Assembly (NCBI RefSeq): GCF_003034995.1
Contig: NZ_PZKF01000013.1
Span: forward strand, 22,986 to 86,985
DNA from: Phaeovulum veldkampii DSM 11550
GTDB lineage: Bacteria; Pseudomonadota; Alphaproteobacteria; Rhodobacterales; Rhodobacteraceae
DNA length: 64,000 nt
Direction of reading: 5' to 3'
Shown: positions 54,175 through 63,966 of the stretch, piece by piece
Layout: each line of letters starts with the position of its first letter
Numbering within the stretch: the stretch's first letter is position 1
Made by a program: the position numbers and the translations under genes
The notes under the pieces: generated by a model
What the model saw: only the letters and a program-made list of their open reading frames with translations
Database searches by the model: none
What the model was told of the DNA's origin: nothing

Positions 54175-54202
54175 GCCGCCGAACCGTTTCCCGGTCGGCG
54201 GC
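54175..54202 (-). other. Hairpin between rplO and secY
   Basis: Stem GCCGCCG/CGGCGGC extended by ACCG/CGGT with one bulged A, loop of five. A second hairpin, GCGGCGC/GCGCCGC, lies near 54225-54240. The pair fills the 101-nt gap; no U-tract. Confidence 0.4.
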
Positions 54203-54253
54203 ACTTGGAAAACCATGAGCTATGTAAGCGGCGCAGGCGCCGCCCACAACAGC

Positions 54254-54724
54254 TTATTCAGCGGCAACCGTCGCAACGGTCACCTTGCCGCCCACTTTCT
54301 CGACCGCTTCGATGGCGGCTTTAGAGGCACCGGCCACATTCAGCGTCACCGCCGAGGTGATTTCGCCCTTGGCCAGCACCCGCACGCCATCCAACGCACG
54401 GCGCAGCAGACCCGACGCGACCAGAGCCTCTGCGTTGATCTCGCCTTTGGCATCCAGCTTGCCGGCATCGACAAACTTCTGGATCAGGCCCAGGTTCACA
54501 ACGGCGTAATGCTTTTGGTTCGGCTTGTTGAAGCCACGCTTCGGCAGGCGCCGATACAGCGGCATCTGGCCACCTTCATAGCCACCAATCGCCACGCCCG
54601 AACGCGATTTCTGACCCTTGATCCCGCGGCCCGCAGTCTTACCCTTGCCCGAGCCAGGACCACGCGCCACACGCTTTTGCTTGCGGGCTGCACCAGGGTT
54701 GTCGGAAAGTTCATTCAGTTTCAT
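54254..54724 (-). CDS. rplO: 50S ribosomal protein L15
   Basis: A 156-residue protein: [40 protein letters not shown] and a C-terminal tail, family length. Follows rpmD by a 105-nt gap holding a hairpin. Confidence 0.96.
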   Translation of the reverse strand: MKLNELSDNPGAARKQKRVARGPGSGKGKTAGRGIKGQKSRSGVAIGGYEGGQMPLYRRLPKRGFNKPNQKHYAVVNLGLIQKFVDAGKLDAKGEINAEALVASGLLRRALDGVRVLAKGEITSAVTLNVAGASKAAIEAVEKVGGKVTVATVAAE

Positions 54725-54794
54725 GTCGCTATCTCCTTGGCCGGAACTACCCCGCCAGCGACGGATGGGGCAAACACGGCGTTTCTTGTTGACG

Positions 54795-54821
54795 CGGGCG
54801 CGCAGAGATACCGCGCGCCCG
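54795..54821 (-). other. Hairpin between rpmD and rplO
   Basis: Perfect 9-bp stem CGGGCGCGC/GCGCGCCCG with a 9-nt loop, 8 nt after the rpmD stop. No U-tract. Confidence 0.45.
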
Positions 54822-54829
54822 ATGCGGGA

Positions 54830-55021
54830 TCAGCCGCGTTCTTCGATGATCTTCACCAGATGCGGGATGGCGTTCACCATGCCCCGCACCGACGGCGTGT
54901 CTTCCAGTTCGCGCGTGCGGTTCACCTTGTTCAGGCCCAGACCGATCAGGGTCCGGCGCTGCACGTCCGGGCGGCGGGCCGCCGAGGCGTATTGCTGCAC
55001 GACGATGGTTTTCTTGGCCAT
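54830..55021 (-). CDS. rpmD: 50S ribosomal protein L30
   Basis: A 63-residue protein: [19 protein letters not shown] and [20 protein letters not shown]. The ATG at 55021 is preferred over the ATG 5 codons earlier because the family starts MAKK/MAKT. Confidence 0.95.
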   Translation of the reverse strand: MAKKTIVVQQYASAARRPDVQRRTLIGLGLNKVNRTRELEDTPSVRGMVNAIPHLVKIIEERG

Positions 55022-55032
55022 GGTCATTTCCC

Positions 55033-55599
55033 TCACGCTTCCGCAATTTCAGCTTCGGGCTTCTTCAGGATGTCGGCCACCTTTTTGCCGCGGCGCTGCG
55101 CGACCTGGCGGGGGCTGGCTTCCTGCTTCAGACCGTCGATGGTCGCGCGGATCATGTTGTAGGGGTTCTGGCTGCCGAGCGATTTCGCCACGACGTCCTG
55201 AAGGCCCAGCATCTCGAACACGGCGCGCATCGGGCCGCCAGCGATGATACCGGTCCCGGCCACGGCGGTGCGCATCACCACTTTACCGGCGCCATGACGG
55301 CCCTCGATATCGTGGTGCAGCGTGCGGCCATCGCGCAGCGGCACGCGGATCAGGCTGCGTTTGGCCTGCTCGGTCGCCTTGCGGATCGCCTCGGGCACTT
55401 CTTTCGCCTTGCCCTTGCCAAACCCAACGCGGCCGCGCTGGTCGCCGACCACCACGAGTGCGGCAAAGCCAAAGCGCTTGCCACCCTTCACGGTTTTCGA
55501 CACGCGGTTGATCGCCACGAGACGATCGGCGAATTCCGGGGTTTCCTCACGGTCGCGACGATCGTCGCGGCGGTCCCGGCGTTGTTCACGTTCTGCCAT
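55033..55599 (-). CDS. rpsE: 30S ribosomal protein S5
   Basis: A 188-residue protein with an Arg/Asp/Glu-rich N-terminal extension ([20 protein letters not shown]) common in alphaproteobacteria, then [20 protein letters not shown] and [18 protein letters not shown]. Two adjacent ATGs; the second (55599) has better ribosome-binding-site spacing. Confidence 0.96.
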   Translation of the reverse strand: MAEREQRRDRRDDRRDREETPEFADRLVAINRVSKTVKGGKRFGFAALVVVGDQRGRVGFGKGKAKEVPEAIRKATEQAKRSLIRVPLRDGRTLHHDIEGRHGAGKVVMRTAVAGTGIIAGGPMRAVFEMLGLQDVVAKSLGSQNPYNMIRATIDGLKQEASPRQVAQRRGKKVADILKKPEAEIAEA

Positions 55600-55609
55600 C
55601 ATCGTCTCC

Positions 55610-55969
55610 TTAGAACTTCAGGCCGCCTTCACGGGCAGCATCGGCCAAAGCCTTGATCTTGCCGTGAAAGAGGAAACCACCGCGGTCGAAGTAGCATTCT
55701 TCGACGCCGGCCTTCTTGGCGCGCTCGGCAATCGCCGACCCGACCTTGGATGCGGCTTCGACGTTGTTCTTGCCCACCACGCCGAGATCTTTCTCGAGCG
55801 AGGACGCCGCCGCAACGGTCACGCCATTGACATCGTCGATCAGCTGCACGCTGATGTTCTTGTTCGACCGATGTACAGACAGGCGCAGACGCCCGTTCGC
55901 CATCGACCGCAACTTGTTCCGCACGCGCAGGCGGCGCTTGAGGAACAGCTCTCGTTTGTTGTTCGCCAT
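55610..55969 (-). CDS. rplR: 50S ribosomal protein L18
   Basis: A 119-residue 5S rRNA-binding protein: [20 protein letters not shown] and the C-terminal [20 protein letters not shown]. The ATG at 55969 is the family start; the longer upstream frame runs into rplF. Confidence 0.96.
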   Translation of the reverse strand: MANNKRELFLKRRLRVRNKLRSMANGRLRLSVHRSNKNISVQLIDDVNGVTVAAASSLEKDLGVVGKNNVEAASKVGSAIAERAKKAGVEECYFDRGGFLFHGKIKALADAAREGGLKF

Positions 55970-55980
55970 TTTTGCGCCCC

Positions 55981-56514
55981 TTACTTCTTCTTGCCTTCCT
56001 TGCGGAAGATGAACTCGCCCTTGTAGCGGATGCCTTTGCCCTTGTAGGGCTCGGGCTGGCGCCACTCGCGGATGTTCGCAGCGACCTGGCCAACAAGCTG
56101 CTGGTCGATGCCTTCCACAACGATTTCGGTCTGCTTCGGCGCCGTCACGGTCACACCGGCGGGAACCTCGAAGTTCACTTCGTGGCTGTAGCCCAGCGAC
56201 AGTTTCAGCACGTTGCCCGTCATAGCGGCACGATAGCCCACACCCTGAATCTCAAGCTCTTTCTTGAAGCCGGTCGAAACACCGGTGACAAGGTTCGAGA
56301 CCATCGAACGGGCCATGCCCCATTGCTGGCGCGCGCGCTTCGAGGTGCCGCGCGGCTTCACCGTGACGGTGTTGCCATCCAGCACGATCGTGACATCGTC
56401 GGTCGCGGTAAAGCTGCGGGTGCCTTTCGGCCCTTTCACTTCCACGGTCTGCCCGCTGACAGAGGCCGAAACCCCCGAGGGCAGCTCGACCGGTTTTTTC
56501 CCAATACGAGACAT
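55981..56514 (-). CDS. rplF: 50S ribosomal protein L6
   Basis: A 177-residue protein: [39 protein letters not shown], and C-terminal [20 protein letters not shown]. Family length; 10 nt after rpsH. Confidence 0.97.
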   Translation of the reverse strand: MSRIGKKPVELPSGVSASVSGQTVEVKGPKGTRSFTATDDVTIVLDGNTVTVKPRGTSKRARQQWGMARSMVSNLVTGVSTGFKKELEIQGVGYRAAMTGNVLKLSLGYSHEVNFEVPAGVTVTAPKQTEIVVEGIDQQLVGQVAANIREWRQPEPYKGKGIRYKGEFIFRKEGKKK

Positions 56515-56524
56515 CTTGCCCTCC

Positions 56525-56923
56525 TCAGAACACGGTGCAGAGCACTTCGCCGCCGACATTGGCGGTGCGTGCGGCCGAGTCCGTCATCACACCCTTGGGC
56601 GTGGAGACGATGGAAAGACCAAGGCCGTTGCGGACCGTCGGGATTTCCTTGACAGAAGCATACACGCGGCGGCCCGGTTTCGACACGCGTTTGATTTCGC
56701 GGATCACCGGGGTGCCTTCGAAGTATTTCAGGCTGATGAGGAGCTCCGGGTGGCCGTCGGCCCCCGTCGTCTTTTCATAGCCACGGACATAACCTTCCGC
56801 AGCCAGCACATCCAGCACCCAGGCGCGCAGTTTCGACGCCGGAGTCTTGACGGTGGATTTTCCGCGCATTTGCGCGTTGCGGATACGGGTCAGCATATCG
56901 CCGAGAGGATCGTTCATCGACAT
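56525..56923 (-). CDS. rpsH: 30S ribosomal protein S8
   Basis: A 132-residue protein: [20 protein letters not shown] and [20 protein letters not shown]. The ATG at 56923 has an AAGGAG site. In E. coli S8 autoregulates the spc operon; no matching leader structure was recognised before rplN or rplE. Confidence 0.97.
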   Translation of the reverse strand: MSMNDPLGDMLTRIRNAQMRGKSTVKTPASKLRAWVLDVLAAEGYVRGYEKTTGADGHPELLISLKYFEGTPVIREIKRVSKPGRRVYASVKEIPTVRNGLGLSIVSTPKGVMTDSAARTANVGGEVLCTVF

Positions 56924-56933
56924 GACCTGCTCC

Positions 56934-57239
56934 TTACCAGCTCGACTTGACCATGCCGGGGATCTGGCCAAACGAGGCCAGTTCGCGCAGCATGATCCGC
57001 GAGAGTTTGAGCTTGCGATAATACGCATGCGGGCGACCGGTCAGCTGGCAGCGGTTGTGCAGCCGGACGGCGGAGGAATTGCGGGGCAGTTCAGCCAGCT
57101 TCAGAGACGCCTTGAAGCGTTCTTCCATCGGGCGGGACTGATCTTCGATCACGGCTTTCAGGGCGGCGCGCTTGGCAGCATGACGCTTGACCAGCTTCTC
57201 GCGCTTCAGCTCGCGTTCAACCATGGATTTCTTGGCCAT
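56934..57239 (-). CDS. rpsN: 30S ribosomal protein S14
   Basis: A 101-residue zinc-independent form (C- type), lacking the CxxC motifs: [20 protein letters not shown] and [20 protein letters not shown]. Confidence 0.97.
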   Translation of the reverse strand: MAKKSMVERELKREKLVKRHAAKRAALKAVIEDQSRPMEERFKASLKLAELPRNSSAVRLHNRCQLTGRPHAYYRKLKLSRIMLRELASFGQIPGMVKSSW

Positions 57240-57256
57240 TGTTCTCTCTCCCGCGA

Positions 57257-57817
57257 TCAGCTGTTGAAGGGCATGTTGAAATGCTTCAACAGCGCCTTCG
57301 CTTCCGCGTCTTTGGTCGCGGTGGTGCAGATGATGATGTCCATGCCCAGAACCTCATCGACTTTGTCGAAGTCGATTTCCGGGAACACGATGTGTTCCTT
57401 CAGGCCCATCGCATAATTGCCGCGGCCGTCGAACGAGCTGCCTTTGACGCCGCGGAAGTCGCGGACGCGGGGCAGCGCGATCGTGATAAGACGATCGAGG
57501 AATTCATACATCCGGTCACCACGCAGCGTGACCTTGCAACCCAGCGGCATCTCCTCGCGAACGCGGAAACCGGCGATGGACTTCTTGGCCTTGGTGATGA
57601 CGGCTTTCTGACCGGCGATCAGGCTCAGCTCTTCGGCGGCCTGCTTCACCTTCTTGGTGTCCTTGACCGCCTCGCCGACGCCCATGTTCAGGACGATCTT
57701 GTCCAGACGCGGGATCTGCATGTCGTTCTTGAAACCGAACTCTTCTTTCAGAGCAGCCCGGATCGTCGAGACATACTGCGCCTTGAGGCGCGGGGTATAG
57801 GTTTGCGCGTCCAGCAT
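57257..57817 (-). CDS. rplE: 50S ribosomal protein L5
   Basis: A 186-residue 5S rRNA-binding protein: NVMQ-region counterpart [20 protein letters not shown], and [20 protein letters not shown]. Its ATG shares a base with the rplX stop (TGATG). Confidence 0.97.
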   Translation of the reverse strand: MLDAQTYTPRLKAQYVSTIRAALKEEFGFKNDMQIPRLDKIVLNMGVGEAVKDTKKVKQAAEELSLIAGQKAVITKAKKSIAGFRVREEMPLGCKVTLRGDRMYEFLDRLITIALPRVRDFRGVKGSSFDGRGNYAMGLKEHIVFPEIDFDKVDEVLGMDIIICTTATKDAEAKALLKHFNMPFNS

Positions 57818-58122
57818 CAGATCGCCTCCCCGGTGGTCTTGGCGAAACGCACCTTCTTGCCGTCTTCCATGCGGAAGCCGACGCGGGTGGCCTTGCCGTC
57901 CTTGTCCATGAGCGCCAGGTTCGACAGGTCGATCGGCATCGGCTTGGCGATGCGGCCACCTTCCGAGCCCTGCGTCTGGCGGGTGTGGCGGATCGCCATG
58001 TTCACGCCATCAACCACGGCCTTGTTGTCCTTCGGCATGACGGCCGAAATCTCGCCCTGCTTGCCCTTGTCCTTGCCGGCGAGCACGACGACCTTGTCGC
58101 CCTTGCGAAGCTTTGCAGCCAT
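57817..58122 (-). CDS. rplX: 50S ribosomal protein L24
   Basis: A 101-residue assembly-initiator protein with the KOW motif ([20 protein letters not shown]). The ATG at 58122 shares a base with the rplN stop (TGATG); a GTG one codon earlier is possible. Confidence 0.96.
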   Translation of the reverse strand: MAAKLRKGDKVVVLAGKDKGKQGEISAVMPKDNKAVVDGVNMAIRHTRQTQGSEGGRIAKPMPIDLSNLALMDKDGKATRVGFRMEDGKKVRFAKTTGEAI

Positions 58123-58490
58123 CACAGCACCTCCGGAGCAAGCGAGATGATCTTCATGAAGTTCTTGGCGCGCAATTCGCGCACGACCGGCCCGAAGATA
58201 CGGGTTCCGACCGGCTCGCCCTGGTTGTTCAGGATGACGGCGGCATTGCGGTCAAAGCGGATGGCGGTGCCATCTTCACGGCGAACTTCTTTGGCGGTGC
58301 GCACGACGACGGCCTTGCGGACATCACCTTTTTTCACGCGACCGCGCGGGATGGCTTCCTTCACCGACACCACGATGATGTCGCCCACAGAGGCGTAACG
58401 GCGATGGGAACCACCCAGAACCTTGATGCACTGAACCCGGCGCGCGCCGGAGTTGTCAGCAACATCCAGATTGGTCTGCATCTGGATCAT
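58122..58490 (-). CDS. rplN: 50S ribosomal protein L14
   Basis: A 122-residue protein: [35 protein letters not shown] and [20 protein letters not shown]. Translationally coupled to rplX. Confidence 0.97.
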   Translation of the reverse strand: MIQMQTNLDVADNSGARRVQCIKVLGGSHRRYASVGDIIVVSVKEAIPRGRVKKGDVRKAVVVRTAKEVRREDGTAIRFDRNAAVILNNQGEPVGTRIFGPVVRELRAKNFMKIISLAPEVL

Positions 58491-58551
58491 TTGGTTTCTC
58501 CCGACCTTTGGGAACTCGTCCCAGGGTATCGATCAAAGCTGGAAAATGAAC

Positions 58552-58791
58552 TCAAGCCGAAGCTTCAGTGACCACGGTCCAGCGTTTCGTTTTCGAGATC
58601 GGCGCACATTCCTCGATGCGGACGGTGTCACCAACCTTGAACTGGTTGCTTTCGTCGTGAGCCCGGTATTTCTTGGACTTGCGGACGGTCTTTTGCAGCA
58701 GCGGGTGCTTGAAGCGGCGCTCGACCAGAACTGTGATGGTCTGTTCGTTCTTGTCCGAGGTGACGACACCTTGCAGGATACGTTTGGGCAT
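58552..58791 (-). CDS. rpsQ: 30S ribosomal protein S17
   Basis: A 79-residue OB-fold protein: [40 protein letters not shown] and a family-like end. 10 nt after rpmC. Confidence 0.96.
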   Translation of the reverse strand: MPKRILQGVVTSDKNEQTITVLVERRFKHPLLQKTVRKSKKYRAHDESNQFKVGDTVRIEECAPISKTKRWTVVTEASA

Positions 58792-58801
58792 GGGTCTCTC
58801 C

Positions 58802-59005
58802 TCAGTTGGCCGCCGCTTCGGCGGCTTTCTGGTTCAGCACCGTCTTGATGCGGGCAACGTCACGACGGACGATGCGCATCCGGGCGGTATTCTCAAGCTG
58901 GTTGGTCGCCTGACGGAAGCGCAGGTTGAACGCCTCCTTTTTCAGCGCAAGCAGCTCGTCGCGGAGCTGATCCGGCGTCTTGGTCTTCAGTTCCTTGGCG
59001 TTCAT
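58802..59005 (-). CDS. rpmC: 50S ribosomal protein L29
   Basis: A 67-residue helical protein: [20 protein letters not shown] and [20 protein letters not shown]. It is the first gene after the internal terminator, preceded by a GGAAAGGA site, so it may have its own promoter or depend on read-through. Confidence 0.95.
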   Translation of the reverse strand: MNAKELKTKTPDQLRDELLALKKEAFNLRFRQATNQLENTARMRIVRRDVARIKTVLNQKAAEAAAN

Positions 59006-59073
59006 CGCCTTGTCCTTTCCAACTCACCAGAAGGCCCCGTTGCGGGTCACCTTTGGCCTGGTGATTGTCCAAC

Positions 59074-59107
59074 AAAAACCCGAACCCCCGGTTGCCCCGG
59101 GGGTTCG
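59074..59107 (-). terminator. Intrinsic terminator/attenuator between rplP and rpmC
   Basis: Perfect 11-bp stem CGAACCCCCGG/CCGGGGGTTCG (59081-59107, 5-nt loop) followed on the minus strand by GGTTTTTGTT. It begins 9 nt after the rplP stop, inside what is usually one S10-spc transcript. Confidence 0.75.
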
Positions 59108-59116
59108 AGCAAATTC

Positions 59117-59530
59117 TTACCAGTCTTCGCGGGCGACGATGCGGGTCATGACCGGCAACTTGTTCGCCCCAAGGCGGAGGGCCTCCCTTGCCACAGATTC
59201 GGCCACGCCGTCAATCTCAAACATGATCCGGCCAGGTTTGACCTTGGCCGCCCAGTAATCGACCGAGCCCTTGCCTTTACCCATCCGCACTTCGGTCGGC
59301 TTGCCGGTGACCGGCACATCCGGGAACACACGGATCCAGACGCGGCCCTGACGCTTCATGTGGCGGGTGATCGCGCGGCGGGCCGCCTCGATCTGCCGCG
59401 CGGTGACGCGCTCGGGTTCGGTAGCCTTCAGGGCGAAGGAGCCGAAGTTCAGGTTGAAACCGCCCTTGGCTTCACCGCTGATACGCCCCTTGAACTGTTT
59501 GCGGAACTTCGTCCGTTTCGGTTGCAGCAT
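59117..59530 (-). CDS. rplP: 50S ribosomal protein L16
   Basis: A 137-residue protein: [40 protein letters not shown] and [20 protein letters not shown]. Followed directly by an intrinsic terminator. Confidence 0.97.
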   Translation of the reverse strand: MLQPKRTKFRKQFKGRISGEAKGGFNLNFGSFALKATEPERVTARQIEAARRAITRHMKRQGRVWIRVFPDVPVTGKPTEVRMGKGKGSVDYWAAKVKPGRIMFEIDGVAESVAREALRLGANKLPVMTRIVAREDW

Positions 59531-59543
59531 CTTTCAATACTCC

Positions 59544-60254
59544 TCAGCGGGCGTCGCGGCGCGGGCCACGCGGAGCCGGACCCTCTTGGGCTTCGGCAGC
59601 GCGACGGTCGCGGGCTTGCGGGTCGTGTTCCATGATCTCGCCTTTGAAGATCCAGACCTTGACCCCGATGATGCCGTAGGGCGTGGTGGCTTCCGACAAC
59701 GCATAGTCGATGTCGGCACGCAGGGTATGCAGCGGCACGCGGCCTTCACGGTACCACTCGGTCCGAGCGATCTCGGCGCCGCCAAGGCGGCCACCGACGT
59801 TTACCCGGATACCCAAGGCGCCCATGCGCATGGCGTTCTGCACGGCGCGTTTCATCGCGCGGCGGAACGACACCCGGCGCTCAAGCTGCTGGGCGATCGA
59901 TTCGGCCACCAGTTGCGCGTCCAGTTCGGGCTTGCGGACCTCAACGATGTTGAGGTGCAGTTCCGACTTGGTCATGTTCGCCAGTTTCTTGCGCAGCGTC
60001 TCGATATCGGCGCCTTTTTTGCCGATGATCACGCCGGGGCGCGCCGCGTGGATCGTGACACGGCACTTTTTGTGCGGGCGTTCGATGATCACGCGGGAAA
60101 CGCCCGCTTGCTTGGCTTCTTCATGGATGAAGTCGCGCATCTTGAGGTCTTCAAGAAGCAGGTTGCCGTAGTCCTTCGACTCGGCGAACCAACGGCTATC
60201 CCAGGTGCGGTTGACCTGGAGACGCATACCGATCGGGTTGACCTTCTGACCCAT
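59544..60254 (-). CDS. rpsC: 30S ribosomal protein S3
   Basis: A 236-residue protein with a KH domain: [40 protein letters not shown] and [20 protein letters not shown]. Overlaps the rplV stop (TAATG). Confidence 0.97.
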   Translation of the reverse strand: MGQKVNPIGMRLQVNRTWDSRWFAESKDYGNLLLEDLKMRDFIHEEAKQAGVSRVIIERPHKKCRVTIHAARPGVIIGKKGADIETLRKKLANMTKSELHLNIVEVRKPELDAQLVAESIAQQLERRVSFRRAMKRAVQNAMRMGALGIRVNVGGRLGGAEIARTEWYREGRVPLHTLRADIDYALSEATTPYGIIGVKVWIFKGEIMEHDPQARDRRAAEAQEGPAPRGPRRDAR

Positions 60255-60634
60255 TACGCACGCTCCTCGACTTGACGCACCTTGATGGTGATTTCCGAAA
60301 ACGGCTTCATGATCTTGCCGAACCGGCCGCGGGCGCGCGGACGCCCCCGCTTCAGCACCAGGTTCTTGCCGACCCAGGCTTCGGCCACCACAAGGCTGTC
60401 AACATCCAGCCCGTGGTTGTTCTCGGCATTGGCAATGGCCGACTGCAGGCATTTCTTCACGTCGATCGCGATCCGCTTTTTCGAGAAGGTCAGGTCGGCA
60501 AGAGCCTTGTCCACCTTCTTGCCGCGGATCAGAGCGGCGACGAGATTCAGTTTCTGCGGCGAGGTGCGAAGCATCTTGGTTTTCGCCATTGCTTCGTTGT
60601 CCGCCACGCGGCGCGGATTTTGTTCCTTACCCAT
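60254..60634 (-). CDS. rplV: 50S ribosomal protein L22
   Basis: A 126-residue exit-tunnel protein: [57 protein letters not shown]. The start at 60634 keeps the [18 protein letters not shown] extension usual in Rhodobacteraceae. Confidence 0.96.
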   Translation of the reverse strand: MGKEQNPRRVADNEAMAKTKMLRTSPQKLNLVAALIRGKKVDKALADLTFSKKRIAIDVKKCLQSAIANAENNHGLDVDSLVVAEAWVGKNLVLKRGRPRARGRFGKIMKPFSEITIKVRQVEERA

Positions 60635-60639
60635 GACGA

Positions 60640-60918
60640 TTACTTCCTCTTCGCTTTCTTGTCGGCCGCATGGCCGTAATAGGTCCGGGTCGGGGAATAT
60701 TCACCAAACTTCTGACCGATCATCTCTTCGGTGACAGCCACCGGGATGTGCTTTTTGCCGTTGTAGACGCCAAACGTCAGGCCCACGAATTGCGGCAGGA
60801 TGGTGGAGCGACGCGACCAGATCTTGATCACTTCGCCTTTGCCCGACGCCCGCGACTTTTCCGCTTTCTTCAGCAGATAGGCGTCAACGAAAGGGCCTTT
60901 CCAAACAGAACGTGCCAT
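60640..60918 (-). CDS. rpsS: 30S ribosomal protein S19
   Basis: A 92-residue head protein: [40 protein letters not shown] and [17 protein letters not shown]. Confidence 0.97.
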   Translation of the reverse strand: MARSVWKGPFVDAYLLKKAEKSRASGKGEVIKIWSRRSTILPQFVGLTFGVYNGKKHIPVAVTEEMIGQKFGEYSPTRTYYGHAADKKAKRK

Positions 60919-60921
60919 GGA

Positions 60922-61758
60922 TTAACGCCCCTTCTTCGCATTGCGCGAGCGAACGATGTATTTGTCCGTCGCCTTGTTCTTGCGGGTCTTGTTGCCTTTG
61001 GTCCCTTTACCCCAGGGAGTAACCGGGTGACGACCACCCGAGGTCCGGCCTTCACCACCACCATGCGGGTGGTCGATCGGGTTCATGGCAACACCGCGCA
61101 CGCTCGGACGGATGCCGAAGTGACGGTTACGACCGGCTTTGCCGAGGTTCTGGTTCGAGTGGTCGGCGTTCGACACCGCACCCACGGTCGCCATGCACTC
61201 CTGACGGACCATCCGCAGCTCGCCCGACGACAGGCGGATCTGCGCATAGCCACCGTCACGGCCCACGAACTGGGCATAGGTGCCTGCGGCGCGTGCCAGC
61301 TGGCCGCCCTTGCCGGGCTTCAGCTCGACGTTGTGCACGATGGTGCCGATCGGCATACCGGAAAACGGCATCGCGTTGCCCGGTTTTACGTCGGTCTTGG
61401 CGCCAGCGATGACGCTGTCCCCCACGGCTAGACGCTGCGGCGCGAGGATATAGGCCTGCTCGCCGTCTTCGTATTTCACCAGCGCAATAAAGGCGGTGCG
61501 GTTCGGGTCATATTCGATCCGCTCGACAACAGCCGCCAGGTCAAATTTGGTGCGCTTGAAATCGACGATGCGATACAGGCGCTTCGCGCCCCCGCCCATG
61601 CGGCGCATCGTGATCCGTCCGGTGTTGTTCCGGCCGCCCGATTTCGTCAGACCCTCGGTGAGGGATTTGACGGGGCGACCTTTCCAAAGCTCCGAACGGT
61701 CGATCAGAACCAGCCCACGCTGGCCCGGCGTCGTCGGTTTGTACGACTTGAGTGCCAT
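60922..61758 (-). CDS. rplB: 50S ribosomal protein L2
   Basis: A 278-residue protein near the peptidyl-transferase centre: [40 protein letters not shown] and [20 protein letters not shown]. The ATG at 61758 fits the family; the frame is open 20 codons further up. Confidence 0.97.
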   Translation of the reverse strand: MALKSYKPTTPGQRGLVLIDRSELWKGRPVKSLTEGLTKSGGRNNTGRITMRRMGGGAKRLYRIVDFKRTKFDLAAVVERIEYDPNRTAFIALVKYEDGEQAYILAPQRLAVGDSVIAGAKTDVKPGNAMPFSGMPIGTIVHNVELKPGKGGQLARAAGTYAQFVGRDGGYAQIRLSSGELRMVRQECMATVGAVSNADHSNQNLGKAGRNRHFGIRPSVRGVAMNPIDHPHGGGEGRTSGGRHPVTPWGKGTKGNKTRKNKATDKYIVRSRNAKKGR

Positions 61759-61845
61759 GCTCTCTGTCTTCCGTTGCTTTGGACCAATGGTCCGTTTCCG
61801 TAGGGGTCTGCCATGCAAACGTCAGGCCCGGTCTTCAAAATGATC

Positions 61846-61870
61846 TGCGGCCCCGGAACCCGGGGCCGCA
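61846..61870 (-). other. Hairpin between rplW and rplB
   Basis: Perfect 11-bp stem TGCGGCCCCGG/CCGGGGCCGCA with a 3-nt loop, 17 nt after the rplW stop. A short TTTT run follows 6 nt downstream on the minus strand, so weak attenuation is possible. Confidence 0.5.
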
Positions 61871-61887
61871 AGATTCGTCGCCTTCTA

Positions 61888-62184
61888 TCAAAGGCCGGTA
61901 GACACGTCGATAGTGTTTCCGTCCTCAAGCGTGACATAGGCTTTCTTCACGTCGCTGCGGACGCCGGGCCGGCCCTTGAACTTCTTGGTCTTGCCCTTGG
62001 TGACGACAGTGTTGACCGCCTTCACCTTGACGCCGAACAGCGCCTCGACCGCTTCCTTGATCGCGGGCTTGGTCGCATCGTTGGCCACCTGAAAAACGAC
62101 AGCGCCATGCTCGGAGGCCATCGTGGCTTTTTCAGTGATGACCGGCTTGCGGATCACGTCGTAGTGTTCGGGTTTCGCGCTCAT
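61888..62184 (-). CDS. rplW: 50S ribosomal protein L23
   Basis: A 98-residue exit-site protein: [40 protein letters not shown] and a TKKFKGRPG loop. ATGA overlap with rplD. Confidence 0.97.
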   Translation of the reverse strand: MSAKPEHYDVIRKPVITEKATMASEHGAVVFQVANDATKPAIKEAVEALFGVKVKAVNTVVTKGKTKKFKGRPGVRSDVKKAYVTLEDGNTIDVSTGL

Positions 62185-62801
62185 TTCAGACGAGCCTCCA
62201 GAGCTTCGACACCCGCCTTCGTGATCACGAGCGTGTCACGCTTGAGGATGTCATACACGTTGGCGCCGATCGAGGGCAGCACGTCGATGCCTTCGATGTT
62301 GCGCGCGGCGCGGGCGAAGTTTTCGTTCACCTCGGCCCCGTCGATCACCAGCACACGCTTCCAGCCCAGTTCTTTTGCAGCCTTGGCAAGAATCGCGGTC
62401 TTGGCTTCAACCATCTCGGCCGACTCGAGGATCACGAGGTTCCCCGAAACCGCCTTGGACGACAGCGCGTGTTTCAGACCCAGCGCGCGGAACTTCTTGG
62501 TCAGGTCATGCGCATGGCTGCGCGGAACCGGACCCTTGTAGGTGCCGCCGTGACGGAAGATCGGGGCCTTCTTGGAGCCGTGGCGAGCGCCGCCGGTGCC
62601 CTTCTGGCGATAGATCTTCTTGGTCGAATAGCTGACGTCGGATTTGCCCAGCGTCGAATGAGTGCCGGCCTGCGCGGCAGCACGCTGCCAACGCACGACG
62701 CGGTGCAGAATGTCCGCCCGCGGTTCCAGGCCGAAGATCGCATCGTCGAGATCAATCGAGCCAGCCTTGCCAGCGTCCAGTTTGATGACATCAAGTTTCA
62801 T
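62181..62801 (-). CDS. rplD: 50S ribosomal protein L4
   Basis: A 206-residue protein: [20 protein letters not shown] and [20 protein letters not shown]. In E. coli L4 represses the S10 operon through its leader; the leader here offers a candidate target. Overlaps both neighbours by 4 nt. Confidence 0.97.
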   Translation of the reverse strand: MKLDVIKLDAGKAGSIDLDDAIFGLEPRADILHRVVRWQRAAAQAGTHSTLGKSDVSYSTKKIYRQKGTGGARHGSKKAPIFRHGGTYKGPVPRSHAHDLTKKFRALGLKHALSSKAVSGNLVILESAEMVEAKTAILAKAAKELGWKRVLVIDGAEVNENFARAARNIEGIDVLPSIGANVYDILKRDTLVITKAGVEALEARLK

Positions 62802-63523
62802 GCTTCACCCCCTTCGGCCGCAACTTCCGCGACCGGAGCCGCCGAGGCGGATTTCAGAGCGGCGGGCAGCGGCAGATCGGCCGGCAGCGGTTTTTTCACC
62901 GCGTCCTTGATCGTGACCCAGCCGCCTTTGGAACCCGGAACCGAGCCCTTGACCATGATCAGGCCACGGTCGGGATCGGTGCGCACCACCTGGATGTTCT
63001 GCGTGGTCACACGCACCGAACCCAGATGACCGGCCATCTTCTTGCCTTTGAACACCTTGCCCGGATCCTGGCACTGCCCGGTCGAACCATGCGAGCGGTG
63101 CGAAACCGACACGCCGTGCGAGGCACGCAGACCGCCGAAGTTATGGCGTTTCATGACACCGGCAAAGCCTTTACCGATCGAGGTGCCAGCGATGTCCACA
63201 TACTGGCCTTCGGCATAGTGGGCGGCCGAAATCTCGGCGCCGACTTCGATCAGGTTTTCCGGACTGACCCGGAATTCCGCGATCTTGCGCTTGGGTGCCA
63301 CATTCGCCTTGGCGAAGTGGCCGCGCAGTGCGGCGGTGGTCCGCTTGGCCTTGGCCGAGCCCGCGCCCAGCTGAACGGCGGTGTAGCCGTCACGCTCGGC
63401 CGTGCGCTGTGCCACGACTTGAAGGTTGTCAAGTTGAAGAACGGTCACCGGAACCTGACGGCCGTCTTCCATGAACAGCCGGGTCATGCCCAGCTTTTTG
63501 GCGATAACACCAGAACGCAACAT
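62798..63523 (-). CDS. rplC: 50S ribosomal protein L3
   Basis: A 241-residue protein: [40 protein letters not shown] and [22 protein letters not shown]-terminal extension beyond the E. coli length is rich in Ala/Glu. Confidence 0.97.
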   Translation of the reverse strand: MLRSGVIAKKLGMTRLFMEDGRQVPVTVLQLDNLQVVAQRTAERDGYTAVQLGAGSAKAKRTTAALRGHFAKANVAPKRKIAEFRVSPENLIEVGAEISAAHYAEGQYVDIAGTSIGKGFAGVMKRHNFGGLRASHGVSVSHRSHGSTGQCQDPGKVFKGKKMAGHLGSVRVTTQNIQVVRTDPDRGLIMVKGSVPGSKGGWVTIKDAVKKPLPADLPLPAALKSASAAPVAEVAAEGGEA

Positions 63524-63536
63524 CCGGGTGCCCTCC

Positions 63537-63845
63537 TCAGACCTTGATTTCGACGTCGACGCCAGCGGCCAGGTCGAGCTTCATCAGCGCGTCCACGGTC
63601 TGCGGGGTCGGATCGACGATATCGAGAAGACGTTTGTGCGTGCGGATTTCCCACTGGTCGCGCGACTTCTTGTCGATGTGGGGGCCGCGCAGAACGGTGA
63701 ATTTCTCGATCTTGTTGGGCAGCGGAATCGGGCCGCGGACCTGGGCACCCGTGCGTTTGGCCGTGTTCACGATTTCCTGCGTGCTGGCATCCAGAACGCG
63801 GTAATCGAAGGCCTTCAGCCGGATGCGAATGTTTTGACCAGTCAT
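63537..63845 (-). CDS. rpsJ: 30S ribosomal protein S10
   Basis: A 102-residue head protein: [20 protein letters not shown] and [20 protein letters not shown]. The ATG at 63845 is the family start. First gene of the S10 operon visible here; rpsL, rpsG and EF genes usually lie upstream, beyond the window. Confidence 0.97.
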   Translation of the reverse strand: MTGQNIRIRLKAFDYRVLDASTQEIVNTAKRTGAQVRGPIPLPNKIEKFTVLRGPHIDKKSRDQWEIRTHKRLLDIVDPTPQTVDALMKLDLAAGVDVEIKV

Positions 63846-63930
63846 TGTCTTGCCTCTCGCAGGGGCTTTCGGTTGAGAGGCAGACAGAGCCTCATGCCCC
63901 GCCTGCATCGAACCGTTCCGTAATGATCAG
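63846..63930 (-). promoter_or_regulatory. S10 operon leader with mutually exclusive hairpins over the rpsJ ribosome-binding site
   Basis: In the leader RNA segment B TGCCTCTC (63882-63875) can pair perfectly with segment C GAGAGGCA (63858-63851), which contains the rpsJ Shine-Dalgarno AGAGG, 7 nt from the ATG. Alternatively B pairs with upstream segment A GAGGC (63893-63889). A:B frees the site, B:C hides it. A GGGGC/GCCCC pairing is also possible. Such geometry suits autoregulation, by L4 or another factor; this is inferred. Confidence 0.5.
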
Positions 63931-63937
63931 GGGCGCG

Positions 63938-63966
63938 CCATAGGGCGCGCCGCCCGGTCTTGTCAA
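63938..63966 (-). promoter_or_regulatory. Promoter of the S10 operon
   Basis: Minus strand TTGACA (63966-63961, consensus), 17 nt, CTATGG (63943-63938). Two GGCGCGCC palindromes (63932-63939 and 63944-63951) flank the -10 element. Predicted start near 63931 gives a leader of about 85 nt. Confidence 0.7.
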
